Shown here: one piece after another, positions 47,062 through 56,576 of the stretch | How positions within the stretch are numbered: the first letter of the stretch is position 1 | Layout of the letters: each line of letters begins with the position of its first letter | Origin: Sphingomonas sp. LY29 | GTDB lineage: Bacteria; Pseudomonadota; Alphaproteobacteria; Sphingomonadales; Sphingomonadaceae | DNA length: 64,000 nucleotides | Assembly (NCBI RefSeq): GCF_035593985.1 | Contig: NZ_CP141587.1 | Coordinates: forward strand, 992,001-1,056,000 | Reading direction: 5' to 3' | The notes under the pieces: model-generated | Told to the model about the DNA's origin: nothing | Seen by the model: the letters and a program-made list of their open reading frames with translations, nothing else | The model's database searches: none | Program-made: the position numbers and the translations under genes

Positions 47062-47079
47062 GTGACTCGATTATGACGG
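47062..47079 (-). promoter_or_regulatory. PHO-box-like direct repeat upstream of gspC
   Basis: On the - strand CCGTCAT-AATC-GAGTCAC matches the PhoB consensus arrangement (7 + 4 + 7; CTGTCAT then CTGTCAC) in 11 of 14 repeat positions. A further 11-bp-spaced unit, CTTACAT, follows. Binding by PhoB or the nearby winged-helix regulator is an inference. Confidence 0.45.
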
Positions 47080-47089
47080 CTTCACGACG

Positions 47090-47122
47090 GATTGGAAGAG
47101 GCTGAATCGCCTCTTTCCAATC
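47090..47122. repeat. Intergenic hairpin between the TonB receptor and gspC
   Basis: A 13-bp inverted repeat with one bulged T and a six-base loop (47103-47108) lies 17 nt after the receptor stop. No T tract follows on either strand. It may be a weak or Rho-assisted terminator, or an RNA-stability element at the 3' end of the receptor mRNA. Confidence 0.5.
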
Positions 47123-47139
47123 GCTTGCCGTCCAGATCG

Positions 47140-49911
47140 TTACAGTTTGAGCGTCGCCGATAGCGAAAAGGCGCGGCCGACGTCATATTGCTGGATGATC
47201 AGCCGGCTGTCGTTGAGCGTCTGCACTTCCTCATAATCGGTGCCGAGCAGGTTACGGCCTTCCAGCTTGAACTCGATCGACTTGCCATAAATCGGGATCG
47301 CCTCGCGAAGCACGACGTCGAGCTGGACGCCCGGCTTCTCGATGAAATCAGGGGTCAAGTTGGGCCCGCGGTTGGTCGCGCGCTTGCTGGCATAGGTCAG
47401 CAGCAGCGACTGTTGCGACAGCCGCTCGGTGTTCTCCAGACCGAGTTGCAGGTTGAGGAGGTGCCTCGACTGTCCCGTCAGGCGCAGCTTGCGCGATGTA
47501 TCGAAAACCAGGTTCGCATCGATCGGGTTCGGCTGACTGGTGAAGCTGATCGTCTGGTCGCCGTCCTCAATTTTGATCTCGGAATCGGTGAAGGTGTAGT
47601 TGCTGATCGCGGTGATCCGACGGTCGGCCAGCCACCCACCGATCCCCCAGTTGCGAAACGGGAAATACTTCCGGAACTCGAACTCCGCGCCATAGAGCGT
47701 CGCCTTCGGCGCGTTGGCGAACGACGTGACCAGCGAACTGCCGAGGTTGACCGCGGTGGTTTCGATCGGATTCTTGATGTCCTTGTAGAAGCCCGCGACC
47801 GACAGGATCTGGTCGCGACCGAAATACCATTCGTAGCGCGCGTCGAGGTTGAAGATCTCGCTATCGACCAGGAACTGGTTGCCGAAGAAGGTGCGCTGCG
47901 ATTCGGTGTCGCGATACGGCTGCGGCGCAAGCTCGCGGAACTGCGGGCGAGCGATCGTCTTCGACGCGGCAAGTCGCAGCTGCATGTCGTCCGCGAAATT
48001 CCAGGTCAGCGTGCCGGCCGGCAGGAAGTAATCGGCGCGGATCCGCGACGCTGCGGCTGCCGGCTGGCCGAACAGCACCGCCGGCGTCACCGACTGGTCG
48101 CCGTCTTCGTAGCGAACGCCGAGGTTGAGCGTCACGCCCTTCACCGGTTCGATCTCCGCCATCAGGTAGCCGGCGTTGACCTTGAGCGCGGCGTCGTAAG
48201 CCGCCGAGCCGAGCCCGCCCGTCGTCTCGCGGAGCAGCACGCCATAATTGTAGACGTTGAAGTCGCTCAGCAGGTAATCGATCCGCTGCTGCGCGACCGC
48301 CGCGTTGAGCACGCCGTCGGGGAAATATTCGAAGTCGCGGCGGATCGCCGAGCGCGTGTTGTCGGTGAAGGCATAGCCCGCCGACACGGTCACCGGCACG
48401 GGCTGGTAAAGCCGATAGGCGACGTCGATCCCGCCGTACCAAAGCTTGTCGTCAAGCGTGCTGAACGAGATGTGCGCATTCTGCCCCGGCGAGCGGAGAT
48501 CGTTGACGTAATCGCCGATCACATCGTCGAAGACATAGCTGTAATTGCGCTCGTACGGTGCGTCGCGCTTGGTCTTGGCGTAGCTTCCGCGAAGATCGAT
48601 CGACAGGTCGCCGAAACGGAACTCGCCGGTGACCTGGCTGTCGAACAACTGCCGTTCGTACCAACTCGTCGCGCCAGTGTTGAGCGTGCCGTCGGGCCGC
48701 ACCGCGCTTTGCGAAACCGTGTCGAAGCTGTTGCCGGTCGCGATCCGCGCTTCCTTCAGCGTGTCGCGAATGAAGATGTTGGTGAAGCGCAGTTTGTGAC
48801 GGTCGAGCTGGAAGCTCAGATTGGCCATGCCGTTCACGACCATCCGGTTCTGCGTCGACAGATAGCGAAAGTCGGAGGACGGGCTTAGTCCTTCGTCGGG
48901 ACCGCCGGGCGTGCCGTTGCGCGTACCCGCCTGCTGGACCCCGCCGCGGGTGCGCCAGCTGTTGGAAATCCCCGCGACCGCAATGATGCCCACGTCGACC
49001 GCGCCGAGCGAAAAAGACTCGCCGCCGGCGATGTCGAAGCTGCCGTTGATGGGGATTTCGTTGTTCCGCTGGATCAGCGTGGTCGGCGAGTTGACCAGGC
49101 TGGCGGTCGCCTCCTGCACCTGCGCGACCGAGAAATCAGGTCCGACCACGAGGCGATTGCCGCTACGGATCGCCGATGCGAGCGGCGACGGAAGGTCGCG
49201 CGCGCCATCGTCGAAGCCGGTGAAGTCGCTGTCGCTTCCGAAATAGGTGTAGCCGAGCTGGCCCGTCGTTTCGGTATCGCCGCCGACGCCGAAGCCGATG
49301 TCGAGAAACCCTTCCTTCGGCGCGGTCCGGGTGGTCAGGTTGATGACGCCGCCACCGAATTCACCCGGATAATTGGCCGAAAAGCTCTTCTGGATGACGG
49401 TCGAGGCGATGATCGACGTCGGGAACAGGTCGAGCGGCACGACGCGGCGAAGCGGTTCGGGGCTGGGCAGCGGCGAGCCGTTGAGCAGCGCCAGCGAGTA
49501 GCGCTCGCCAAGCCCGCGCACATAGACGAAGCGGCCACCGACGAGCGAAAGGCCGGTGACGCGCTGCAACGCGCCGGCGATGTCGCCTTCGCCGGTGCGC
49601 GCAATGTCCTCGGCCGACAGAACCGACACCACTTCGGGCGTCGAACGCACCGGATTGGGGATGTTGCGACCACGGACGATCACTTCCTCGACCTCGTCGT
49701 CGGCGCCCGGGCCGCTGATCTCGACCGGGTTCGCGTCCTGCGCGCCGGGCTGCGCCTGGTCCGCGGTTTCCTGCGCAACCTCGGGATCGGCGGGATTGCC
49801 GACGGTAGATGCCGACGGCGACGACGGCGGCGCGGTCTGCGCGAAAGCGGGCGCGGCGACGAGCGCACTGGTCGCAAGGAGGGCGGCGGCGAGCGTCGGA
49901 TGCTTGGTCAT
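47140..49911 (-). CDS. TonB-dependent receptor, substrate unknown
   Basis: The 923-residue protein has a signal peptide (MTKHPTLAAALLATSAL to AFAQ), a Pro/Gln-rich acidic spacer, a plug (EVIVRGRNIPNPVRSTPEVV, then GRFVYVRGLGERYSLALLNG) and a beta-barrel ending LSATLKL. The start at 49911 was chosen for the signal peptide; the longer frame reads into the gap. It lies between a secreted lipoprotein gene and the gsp operon on the same strand. In Caulobacter I recall a similar receptor, lipoprotein and T2SS neighbourhood linked to phosphate starvation, so an organophosphate ligand is possible but unproven. Confidence 0.9.
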   Translation of the reverse strand: MTKHPTLAAALLATSALVAAPAFAQTAPPSSPSASTVGNPADPEVAQETADQAQPGAQDANPVEISGPGADDEVEEVIVRGRNIPNPVRSTPEVVSVLSAEDIARTGEGDIAGALQRVTGLSLVGGRFVYVRGLGERYSLALLNGSPLPSPEPLRRVVPLDLFPTSIIASTVIQKSFSANYPGEFGGGVINLTTRTAPKEGFLDIGFGVGGDTETTGQLGYTYFGSDSDFTGFDDGARDLPSPLASAIRSGNRLVVGPDFSVAQVQEATASLVNSPTTLIQRNNEIPINGSFDIAGGESFSLGAVDVGIIAVAGISNSWRTRGGVQQAGTRNGTPGGPDEGLSPSSDFRYLSTQNRMVVNGMANLSFQLDRHKLRFTNIFIRDTLKEARIATGNSFDTVSQSAVRPDGTLNTGATSWYERQLFDSQVTGEFRFGDLSIDLRGSYAKTKRDAPYERNYSYVFDDVIGDYVNDLRSPGQNAHISFSTLDDKLWYGGIDVAYRLYQPVPVTVSAGYAFTDNTRSAIRRDFEYFPDGVLNAAVAQQRIDYLLSDFNVYNYGVLLRETTGGLGSAAYDAALKVNAGYLMAEIEPVKGVTLNLGVRYEDGDQSVTPAVLFGQPAAAASRIRADYFLPAGTLTWNFADDMQLRLAASKTIARPQFRELAPQPYRDTESQRTFFGNQFLVDSEIFNLDARYEWYFGRDQILSVAGFYKDIKNPIETTAVNLGSSLVTSFANAPKATLYGAEFEFRKYFPFRNWGIGGWLADRRITAISNYTFTDSEIKIEDGDQTISFTSQPNPIDANLVFDTSRKLRLTGQSRHLLNLQLGLENTERLSQQSLLLTYASKRATNRGPNLTPDFIEKPGVQLDVVLREAIPIYGKSIEFKLEGRNLLGTDYEEVQTLNDSRLIIQQYDVGRAFSLSATLKL

Positions 49912-49994
49912 GGGGTTCACCGATCGATGGTCTTTAAGGGGAAGGGAGCGGCGACCGATGCCGCCGCTCCCTCGATCTTCGGTTCGCGCTGGGC

Positions 49995-51527
49995 TCAGCC
50001 TGCGGCCGGGACGGAGAGGCAGCTCGCCTCGTTCGTCGCCGTTCCGCAGGTCCAACCGCGCCACCAATTGTCATTCGCATCGCGCACCGCGCCGATGTAG
50101 TTCACGGTGACGAAGCTGCTCGACAGCGCGGTCGGGCTCGTGAACGGACGGCCGTTTTCGTTCGCGCCGTTGATGAAGGTGCCGGTCAGGGTCGAGGTGC
50201 CATTCGACACATTGTTGGTGCCCGCGTTGAAGATCGCCGCGATCTGCGCGGCGGTCACGTCGGCGTCGTCGAGGAACGGCGTGGCGCAGGCGAAGAACAG
50301 CGAGTTGAAGCGCGGAACGCCCTTCTCGTCGGTGCCGGTCGCCTGGATCGTTTCTGCCGTGTCGACGTCGAGGCACACTGGCGCCGAGACGACGCCGTTG
50401 TAGAGCGCCGCATCCATGCCGCCGCGAAGGTGGATGTACGGCTGCGCCCGGCTCGACACGAAGGTGAAGTTGGACAGCAGGAAATCGGTGCGCGGAACGG
50501 CGTTGACCGGCTTGTCGGTCGAATCGCCTTCGATGAATTTGTCGCCGCCGCCGCTGCGCTGCGTCACGATCGCGAACTGGGTCGCGCCTTTGTAACCTGA
50601 GTCGACGTCAAGCGAGTCGTCGTCGTTTCCGGTCAGCACCAGATACTTCTGGTTCACGCGGCCACCGAACCATTCGATGCCGTCGTCCGAGCTGTTGTGC
50701 ACCTGGACGTTGTTGATGATCGTGCCCGCACCGACGCCGCCCAGCGTAATGCCGTTCAGCTCGTTGTTAGTGTCGACTCGGAAGCCCGGGTAACGGACCT
50801 GAAGGTACGACAGGCGCCCCGAATTGTCGTTGGGCGACGCGCCGCCGTAGATCGACCCGCTGGTGCCCTCGACCGGGGCCTGGCACTGGATCGTCCCGCC
50901 GGTCGCCCCAGCGTCGGCGCAATCGCCGATCGGCGCGCGGCCGAGGACGACGAGACCGCCCCACTCGCCAATCGAATCGGCAGTGCTGGTGCCGACGACG
51001 TTGCCGCGGCTGGTCATGACGACCGGGCGAGTCGCGGTGCCGTCGGCGATCAGCTGCGACCCGCGATTGACGACAAGGAAGTCGGCGCCCGACGCTCCGA
51101 AGACGGTGACCCCCGCGTCGAGTGTCAGGATGCCCGACTGCGCGCCGGCGGCGGGGGCCGACGGATCGGCGCCCTGGTCGTCACCGACCTGCACCTTGCC
51201 CGATAGCGAGTAGATCGTGCCGGCGAGGTTCTGAAGGCGAAGGTTCCCGCGAATCGTGCCCGAAACCTGGCAGACGCGGCGGCTGTCGTTGCCCGCGGTA
51301 CCGACCGCGATCGTGCCGACGTCGGCGGTGCCGGTGGGGCAGCTCGGCGCGGCGGTGCCCGGCGTCGGGGTCGGTGTTCCGGTGCCCGGCGTGGGCGTGG
51401 GGGTCGGCGAGGGAACGACGATGACGCCTTCGCCCGGCGAGGCGACGTCGTCGGCTCCGCCACAGCCCGCAAGTACGACGGCGGCCGCGCCGACCATCAG
51501 ATATTGGGCGATTTTGCTGTTGATCAT
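49995..51527 (-). CDS. Secreted lipoprotein, probable T2SS substrate (ElpS-like by context)
   Basis: The 510-residue protein begins with a lipoprotein signal (MVGAAAVVLAGC), followed by a linker of Pro-Thr repeats and a large Gly/Asn/Asp-rich beta domain with repeated short strands (e.g. GTIINNVQVHNSSDDGIEWFGG), suggestive of a right-handed beta-helix. No catalytic motif is seen. Four or more Cys pairs may form disulfides. It sits 83 nt upstream of the TonB receptor and beyond it the T2SS operon on the same strand. The extracellular lipoprotein ElpS of Caulobacter, made under phosphate starvation and exported by T2SS, is encoded in what I remember as a similar setting; homology is suspected, not shown. 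Confidence 0.75.
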   Translation of the reverse strand: MINSKIAQYLMVGAAAVVLAGCGGADDVASPGEGVIVVPSPTPTPTPGTGTPTPTPGTAAPSCPTGTADVGTIAVGTAGNDSRRVCQVSGTIRGNLRLQNLAGTIYSLSGKVQVGDDQGADPSAPAAGAQSGILTLDAGVTVFGASGADFLVVNRGSQLIADGTATRPVVMTSRGNVVGTSTADSIGEWGGLVVLGRAPIGDCADAGATGGTIQCQAPVEGTSGSIYGGASPNDNSGRLSYLQVRYPGFRVDTNNELNGITLGGVGAGTIINNVQVHNSSDDGIEWFGGRVNQKYLVLTGNDDDSLDVDSGYKGATQFAIVTQRSGGGDKFIEGDSTDKPVNAVPRTDFLLSNFTFVSSRAQPYIHLRGGMDAALYNGVVSAPVCLDVDTAETIQATGTDEKGVPRFNSLFFACATPFLDDADVTAAQIAAIFNAGTNNVSNGTSTLTGTFINGANENGRPFTSPTALSSSFVTVNYIGAVRDANDNWWRGWTCGTATNEASCLSVPAAG

Positions 51528-51622
51528 GAACCTGCACTCCGCTCGCGTAAGAAATCGATGTGACGATCGGCGGCGCGGTATCGACCTGCCCCCAGAGTCG
51601 AGTTGCGAACTAGGGGCCGGGA

Positions 51623-51651
51623 ATGACGGCTTGGTGTGGTGTTGATGACAA
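51623..51651 (-). promoter_or_regulatory. PHO-like half sites upstream of the lipoprotein gene
   Basis: TTGTCAT (51651-51645) and CCGTCAT (51629-51623) each match CTGTCAT in six of seven positions. They are exactly 22 bp apart, two units of the 11-bp PhoB spacing. The unit between them (ACCACAC) is poor. The decamer AAGCCGTCAT here recurs exactly in front of gspC. The site lies just after the stop of the winged-helix regulator gene. Confidence 0.35.
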
Positions 51652-51653
51652 TA

Positions 51654-52010
51654 TCAAGAATCGGGATCGGCGACGAAACGATAGCCCTGACCGCGAACGT
51701 TACGGATCAGGTCGGGACCGCCGACGATGCCGAGCGCGCGGCGAAGTCGGACGATGCCTGCGGTCACCGTTCCTTCGTCGAGGGCCTCGTCTTCCCACAG
51801 GTCACGAAGCAGCCGCTTGCGCGATACGACGGTCGAGGGGCGCTCCATCAAATAGCGCAATAGGCGGCATTGCATCGCGGTGATCGGGACCGAGCTTCCG
51901 GCGCGGCGCACTCGATAGCGGTGCAGGTCCAGCTCCAGGTCGCCGACGCGAACGACCGATTCCTCGCCATGCGCGAAGCGATGTTCGATGCTCGGGGCGG
52001 ACGATCCCAT
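51654..52010 (-). CDS. Free-standing PhoB/OmpR-type winged-helix transcriptional regulator
   Basis: The 118-residue protein consists almost entirely of a Trans_reg_C winged helix (LELDLHRYRVRRAG ... TAMQCRLLRYLMERP ... GTVTAGIVRLRRALG ... IRNVRGQGYRFV). There is no receiver domain and no membrane segment, so it cannot be controlled by standard phosphorylation. GGGAGGG precedes the ATG closely. It is upstream of the lipoprotein gene on the same strand and is the obvious candidate for binding the nearby 11-bp repeats. The regulatory signal is unknown. Confidence 0.85.
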   Translation of the reverse strand: MGSSAPSIEHRFAHGEESVVRVGDLELDLHRYRVRRAGSSVPITAMQCRLLRYLMERPSTVVSRKRLLRDLWEDEALDEGTVTAGIVRLRRALGIVGGPDLIRNVRGQGYRFVADPDS

Positions 52011-52079
52011 CCCTCCCTGATCGCCTGCCTAGTTTGCGGCTTCGGGACGGGAAGGTGACGAAACGGAGAATGAGCGGCG

Positions 52080-52838
52080 CTAAATTCCGGCGTACCAGGC
52101 GTAGTCGCCGACATCCTCCCAATAGCCGCCCTTACCGCCATAGAGATTATCGAGGCTGTCCCTCGCCTCGATCCGCATGACGAATTTGGCGTGCTTGTAG
52201 CCAAGCTGCCGCTCGACCCTGAGCCGCGTCGGTGCGCCGTGGCCGATCGGAAGGCGATGGTCGTTCATCAGCACCGCCATGATCGTTTGCGGGTGGAAGG
52301 CATCGTCAAGGTCGATGCTCTCATAATAGGGCCGACCGCCGCTATCGTCGGCACAGTGGAAGACGATGAAGCGCGCGCGGCTCGACAGGCCCGCGGCGCG
52401 AAGGATCGCTGCAAGCTGCGGACCCTGCCACTTACCGATCGCGCTCCACCCTTCCACGCAATCGTGACGGGTGATCTGCGCGCGTTGCGGCAGGGCCCCC
52501 ATGTCGCGCAGCGACAGGCGCAGCGGCCGCGCGACCAGCCCGTCGACGATCAGCCGCCAATCCTCGAAGTTGTTCGCGGCAAGCGCTGCCCACTCGGGTG
52601 ATGCCGGTCGGCGGTTGCCGTTGGTCCGAAACACCGGCGACATATCGGCGCGACCATATTCGCGGGCGAGGCCGGGCGCGACCATCCGCTGCGCGCGCCG
52701 GTGAAGACCCTCCGCCCCTTTCAGGAGATCGCGGAAGTCGGTGTTGGCATTGAGGCTATCGCACCCCGACAGGATCAGTCCCGAGGCGCCAAGCGCCATG
52801 CCGCCGATCAGGCGTCGACGATCGATCGGCCCATTCAT
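52080..52838 (-). CDS. Molybdopterin-dependent (sulfite-oxidase-fold) oxidoreductase, Tat-exported lipoprotein
   Basis: The 252-residue protein starts with a twin-arginine signal (IDRRRLIGGMALGASGLI) that ends in a lipobox (LSGC), so it is probably a Tat-exported lipoprotein. The SUOX-type Moco domain has HDCVEGWSAIGKWQG, whose Cys would coordinate molybdenum, and later GHGAPTRLRVERQLGYK. It resembles the MsrP/YedY group, but the reaction is not known. It overlaps the cytochrome b gene by 4 nt (ATGA), so the pair forms a periplasmic oxidoreductase with a quinone-linked membrane partner. Confidence 0.85.
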   Translation of the reverse strand: MNGPIDRRRLIGGMALGASGLILSGCDSLNANTDFRDLLKGAEGLHRRAQRMVAPGLAREYGRADMSPVFRTNGNRRPASPEWAALAANNFEDWRLIVDGLVARPLRLSLRDMGALPQRAQITRHDCVEGWSAIGKWQGPQLAAILRAAGLSSRARFIVFHCADDSGGRPYYESIDLDDAFHPQTIMAVLMNDHRLPIGHGAPTRLRVERQLGYKHAKFVMRIEARDSLDNLYGGKGGYWEDVGDYAWYAGI

Positions 52839-53704
52839 TCGATCGGCTCCTTGTCCTTCGGAACGCGGTAGCGGCCGGTCACGATCGAGCGGAGTTCGTT
52901 GAGTGGTCCGGCGAGCAGCACCATCGCAATGTGGACGATGAAGAAGCCGACCAGCAGCACCATGGCGATGAAGTGCAATGACCGCGCCGACTGCCTGCCG
53001 CCGAAAATGTCGAGCAGCCACCCCCACCCCGCGTCCATCGCTGGCGACATGGTCAGGCCGGTCAGGATCAGCAGCGGCAACAGGATGAAGATCACCCCCG
53101 CGTAACTGAGCTTCTGGAGAATATTATAGCGCAGCGCCTTCGCCCCGGTCGGGAAGCGAAGCCGCGCGTGATCCTTGACGTCCTGCCACACATGGCTCGG
53201 CCGGATCTCGTCCCGACCGATGGTGAGGTCGCGCTGGAAGTGCCGGTTGACGAGGCTGACGATCATGAAAGCGGTCAGGCCGATCGCGAACACCCAGGCG
53301 AAGGCGAGATGCCACAGCCGCGCGTCGGCCAGACTGTAGCTGGACGGGATCGTCGCCCAGTGCGGGAAGGCGCGGCGCTGCGTCGCGCCCGCCTCGTCCT
53401 TCCACACCCCGAGCACGCCGGTCGTCGTCACTTCGATCGGACCGCTCTTCAGATAACCGCGATCGCCCTGCGATCCGATCTCCAGCCAAGCATAATCGGC
53501 ATTCGCGCCATACTGACCCCAGTAGAGACGTGGGTGCGCGTTGAAGATCATCAGGCCGCTCATCAGCAGCACGAGCAGCGTGACGGCGTTGACCCAGTGC
53601 CAGACGCGGGTCGCCAGCTTGTGCCGAACGACCAGATCGCCGCCCGTCGGTGCAGCGTCTTCGTCTGGTTCGACCGTCCCGGATCCGTTCATCACCCTCG
53701 CCAT
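52835..53704 (-). CDS. Cytochrome b561/b6-type membrane subunit
   Basis: The 289-residue protein has four or five membrane helices with the heme-ligand pattern typical of di-heme cytochrome b subunits: RHKLATRVWHWVNAVTLL, RLWHLAFAWVFAIG and SLHFIAMVLLVGFFIVHIAM. It would pass electrons between quinone and the Moco protein encoded next. The ATG at 53704 is used; one four codons later is possible. Confidence 0.87.
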   Translation of the reverse strand: MARVMNGSGTVEPDEDAAPTGGDLVVRHKLATRVWHWVNAVTLLVLLMSGLMIFNAHPRLYWGQYGANADYAWLEIGSQGDRGYLKSGPIEVTTTGVLGVWKDEAGATQRRAFPHWATIPSSYSLADARLWHLAFAWVFAIGLTAFMIVSLVNRHFQRDLTIGRDEIRPSHVWQDVKDHARLRFPTGAKALRYNILQKLSYAGVIFILLPLLILTGLTMSPAMDAGWGWLLDIFGGRQSARSLHFIAMVLLVGFFIVHIAMVLLAGPLNELRSIVTGRYRVPKDKEPIE

Positions 53705-53732
53705 CTCATGGAAGATACGGCGCGGGCAATGG

Positions 53733-55571
53733 TCAGGACGCCGGCTGCATCAGCCGATCGACGATCAGGTCGGCGGCTTGCTCGGGCGTCATCGTCATTG
53801 TGTCGATCACGATCTCGGCATCGTCGGGCGCTTCGTAGGGACTGTCGATGCCGGTGAAGTTAGCGAGGTCGCCTGCCCGTGCCTTCGCATAGAGCCCCTT
53901 CACGTCGCGCCGCTCGGCCTCGGCCAGCGGCGTATCGACGAACACTTCGACGAACTCACCGGCCGGAAGCATCGCCCGGACCATCTCGCGTTCGGCGCGG
54001 AACGGGGAGATGAAGGCGCTGATCACGATCAGTCCCGCGTCGGCCATCAGCCGCGCGACCTCGCCGACGCGGCGGATATTCTCGATCCGGTCGGCCTCGG
54101 TGAAGCCCAGATCCTTGTTCAGTCCATGGCGAACGTTGTCGCCGTCGAGCAGGAAGGTGTGCCGCCCTTGTCCGTGCAATTTCTTCTCGACCAGATTGGC
54201 GATCGTCGACTTGCCAGCGCCCGACAGGCCGGTGAACCACAGCACCATCGGTCGCTGCAGCTTGAGCGCCGCATGTGCCTCGCGACTGACCTCAAGCGCC
54301 TGCCAATGGATGTTCTGCGCACGACGAAGCGCAAAATGGATCATTCCCGCCGCGACCGTCGCGTTGGTCAGCTTGTCGATAAGGATGAACCCGCCGAGCG
54401 TACGATTGTCGGCATAGGGTTCGAACACGATCCCGCGATCGGTCGCGATTTCAACCACCCCGATCCCGTTGAGGTCGAGCGTGCGCGCGGCGAGATGCTC
54501 CATCGTGTTGACGTTGACCGCGAACTTGGGCGGCTGGACCGTCGCGGTGACGTTCTGCGTCGCGAGCTTCAGCCAATAGCCGCGCCCAGGGATCAGCGCA
54601 TCCTCGCTCATCCAGACCAGCGACGCCTCGAAGCGGTCGGCGACTTCGGGCGGCGATCCCGCGGCGGCGATGACGCTACCGCGGCTGCAATCGACCTCGT
54701 CGGCCAGCGTCAGCACGATCGATTGCCCTGCCACGGCCTGCGCTAGATCGCCGTCAGCTGTGACGATGCGCTCGACCTTGCTCGTTGTCCCGGCGGGAAG
54801 CACGCGCACTTCGTCCCCCGGCACGATGCGCCCGGCGGCAACCAGCCCCGAGAAGCCGCGAAAGTCGTGACTCGGCCGATTGACCCACTGCACCGGCATC
54901 CGGAATGCCGCGCCGAGGTCGTCGCCATCGACCTCGACGGTTTCGAGATGCTCGATCAGCGCCGGCCCGCGATACCATGGCATCTCGGGCGAAGCGGTCG
55001 TGACATTGTCGCCGCGCAGGGCCGACAGTGGAATTGCGGTGAACTCGTCGATCCCGATGCCGCCCGCGAACTCGCGATAGTCCGCGACGATCTCGTCGAA
55101 CCGGGCCTGCTCGTAACCGACCAGGTCCATCTTGTTCACCGCCAGCACGAAGCGCCGAACCCCGACCAACTGCGCCAAATAGCTATGGCGCCGTGTCTGG
55201 GTCAGCACGCCCTTGCGCGCGTCGATCAGGATGACGGCGAGGTCCGCGCCCGACGCCCCGGTGACCATGTTGCGCGTATATTGTTCGTGCCCGGGGGTAT
55301 CGGCGACGATGAAGCTGCGCGCCTCGGTCGCGAAGTAGCGATAGGCGACATCGATCGTGATGCCCTGCTCGCGCTCGGCGGCCAGACCGTCGACCAGCAG
55401 CGCGAAGTCGATCTCCTGTCCCTGCGTCCCGACCCGGCGACTGTCTGCCTCGAGCGCCGCCAACTGGTCGTCGAGCAATAGCTTTGAATCGTACAGCAGC
55501 CGGCCGATCAGCGTCGACTTGCCGTCGTCCACGCTCCCGCAGGTGATGAAGCGAAGCAGCGTCGCGGCCAT
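53733..55571 (-). CDS. cysNC: Bifunctional sulfate adenylyltransferase subunit 1 / adenylylsulfate kinase
   Basis: The 612-residue fusion has an N-terminal CysN GTPase (P-loop [15 protein letters not shown] near residue 12, [16 protein letters not shown]) and a C-terminal CysC kinase (P-loop GLSGAGKST near residue 445, then [15 protein letters not shown]). CysN drives APS formation with CysD and CysC makes PAPS. The layout is that of NodQ-type proteins. Its ATG overlaps the cysD stop by one base (TAATG). Confidence 0.96.
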   Translation of the reverse strand: MAATLLRFITCGSVDDGKSTLIGRLLYDSKLLLDDQLAALEADSRRVGTQGQEIDFALLVDGLAAEREQGITIDVAYRYFATEARSFIVADTPGHEQYTRNMVTGASGADLAVILIDARKGVLTQTRRHSYLAQLVGVRRFVLAVNKMDLVGYEQARFDEIVADYREFAGGIGIDEFTAIPLSALRGDNVTTASPEMPWYRGPALIEHLETVEVDGDDLGAAFRMPVQWVNRPSHDFRGFSGLVAAGRIVPGDEVRVLPAGTTSKVERIVTADGDLAQAVAGQSIVLTLADEVDCSRGSVIAAAGSPPEVADRFEASLVWMSEDALIPGRGYWLKLATQNVTATVQPPKFAVNVNTMEHLAARTLDLNGIGVVEIATDRGIVFEPYADNRTLGGFILIDKLTNATVAAGMIHFALRRAQNIHWQALEVSREAHAALKLQRPMVLWFTGLSGAGKSTIANLVEKKLHGQGRHTFLLDGDNVRHGLNKDLGFTEADRIENIRRVGEVARLMADAGLIVISAFISPFRAEREMVRAMLPAGEFVEVFVDTPLAEAERRDVKGLYAKARAGDLANFTGIDSPYEAPDDAEIVIDTMTMTPEQAADLIVDRLMQPAS

Positions 55572-56482
55572 TAGAAATAGCCCTCCTGCTTCTTCTTCTC
55601 CATCGACGCATCGCCGCCGTCGCGGTCGATCACGCGCCCCTGTCGCTCGGAGGTGGTTGATCGGCGCATCTCGTCGATAATCCCGGCCAGCGTATCGGCC
55701 CTACTCTCGACCGCCCCAGTCAGCGGATAACAACCAAGCGTCCGAAATCGGATCGACCGCATCACCGGCTGCTCGCCGTCGCGCAGCGGGAAGCGGTGGT
55801 CGTCGATCATCAGGATGGTGCCGTCGCGGGCAACCGTCGGGCGCTCAGCGGCGAAATAGAGCGGCACGATCTCGATGCCTTCGCGCTCGATGTACTGCCA
55901 CACGTCGAGCTCGGTCCAGTTGGACAAGGGGAAAACGCGCAGGCTTTCGTTCGGCCCCTTTCGCGCATTGTAGAGGTTCCACAATTCGGGGCGCTGGTTC
56001 TTCGGGTCCCAGCCGTGGCTCGCCGACCGGAACGAGAAAATCCGCTCCTTGGCGCGGCTCTTCTCCTCGTCGCGCCGAGCCCCGCCGAAGGCCGCGTCGA
56101 AGTGGTGCAGGTCGAGCGCCTGCTTCAACCCCTCGGTTTTCCACATGTCGGTATGGAGCGCACCATGGTCGAAAGGATTGATCCCGCGCGCCTCCGCCTC
56201 GGGATTGCGATGGACCAGCAAATCCATTCCCGCCTCGCGCGCGGCGCGGTCGCGAAGCTCGTACATCGCGCGGAATTTCCAGGTCGTGTCGACATGGAGC
56301 AATGGGAATGGCGGCGGCGCCGGGAAGAACGCCTTGCGCGCCAGGTGAAGCATCACCGCGCTGTCCTTGCCGATCGAATAGAGCATCACCGGGCGCTGCG
56401 CCTCGGCGACGACTTCGCGCATGATGTGAATGCTCTCGGCCTCGAGCCGGTCGAGATGGGACAGGGTGCTGGTCGTCGTCAC
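55571..56482 (-). CDS. cysD: Sulfate adenylyltransferase subunit 2
   Basis: The 303-residue protein has the ATP-pyrophosphatase motif [17 protein letters not shown] and the segments [15 protein letters not shown] and [12 protein letters not shown]. It forms APS from sulfate and ATP with CysN. The start is a GTG at 56482 with AAGG upstream. It precedes cysNC on the same strand. cysH and the reductase genes are not in the window. Confidence 0.95.
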   Translation of the reverse strand: MTTTSTLSHLDRLEAESIHIMREVVAEAQRPVMLYSIGKDSAVMLHLARKAFFPAPPPFPLLHVDTTWKFRAMYELRDRAAREAGMDLLVHRNPEAEARGINPFDHGALHTDMWKTEGLKQALDLHHFDAAFGGARRDEEKSRAKERIFSFRSASHGWDPKNQRPELWNLYNARKGPNESLRVFPLSNWTELDVWQYIEREGIEIVPLYFAAERPTVARDGTILMIDDHRFPLRDGEQPVMRSIRFRTLGCYPLTGAVESRADTLAGIIDEMRRSTTSERQGRVIDRDGGDASMEKKKQEGYF

Positions 56483-56576
56483 GCGGGGGCCTTAGCGGAA
56501 AGTCCGCCGCCAGCGCCAGCCGCGCCTTGCTCGCTTCGTGCGCATCGCCCATGTCGCGGGGGAAGGAGATCGCGTG

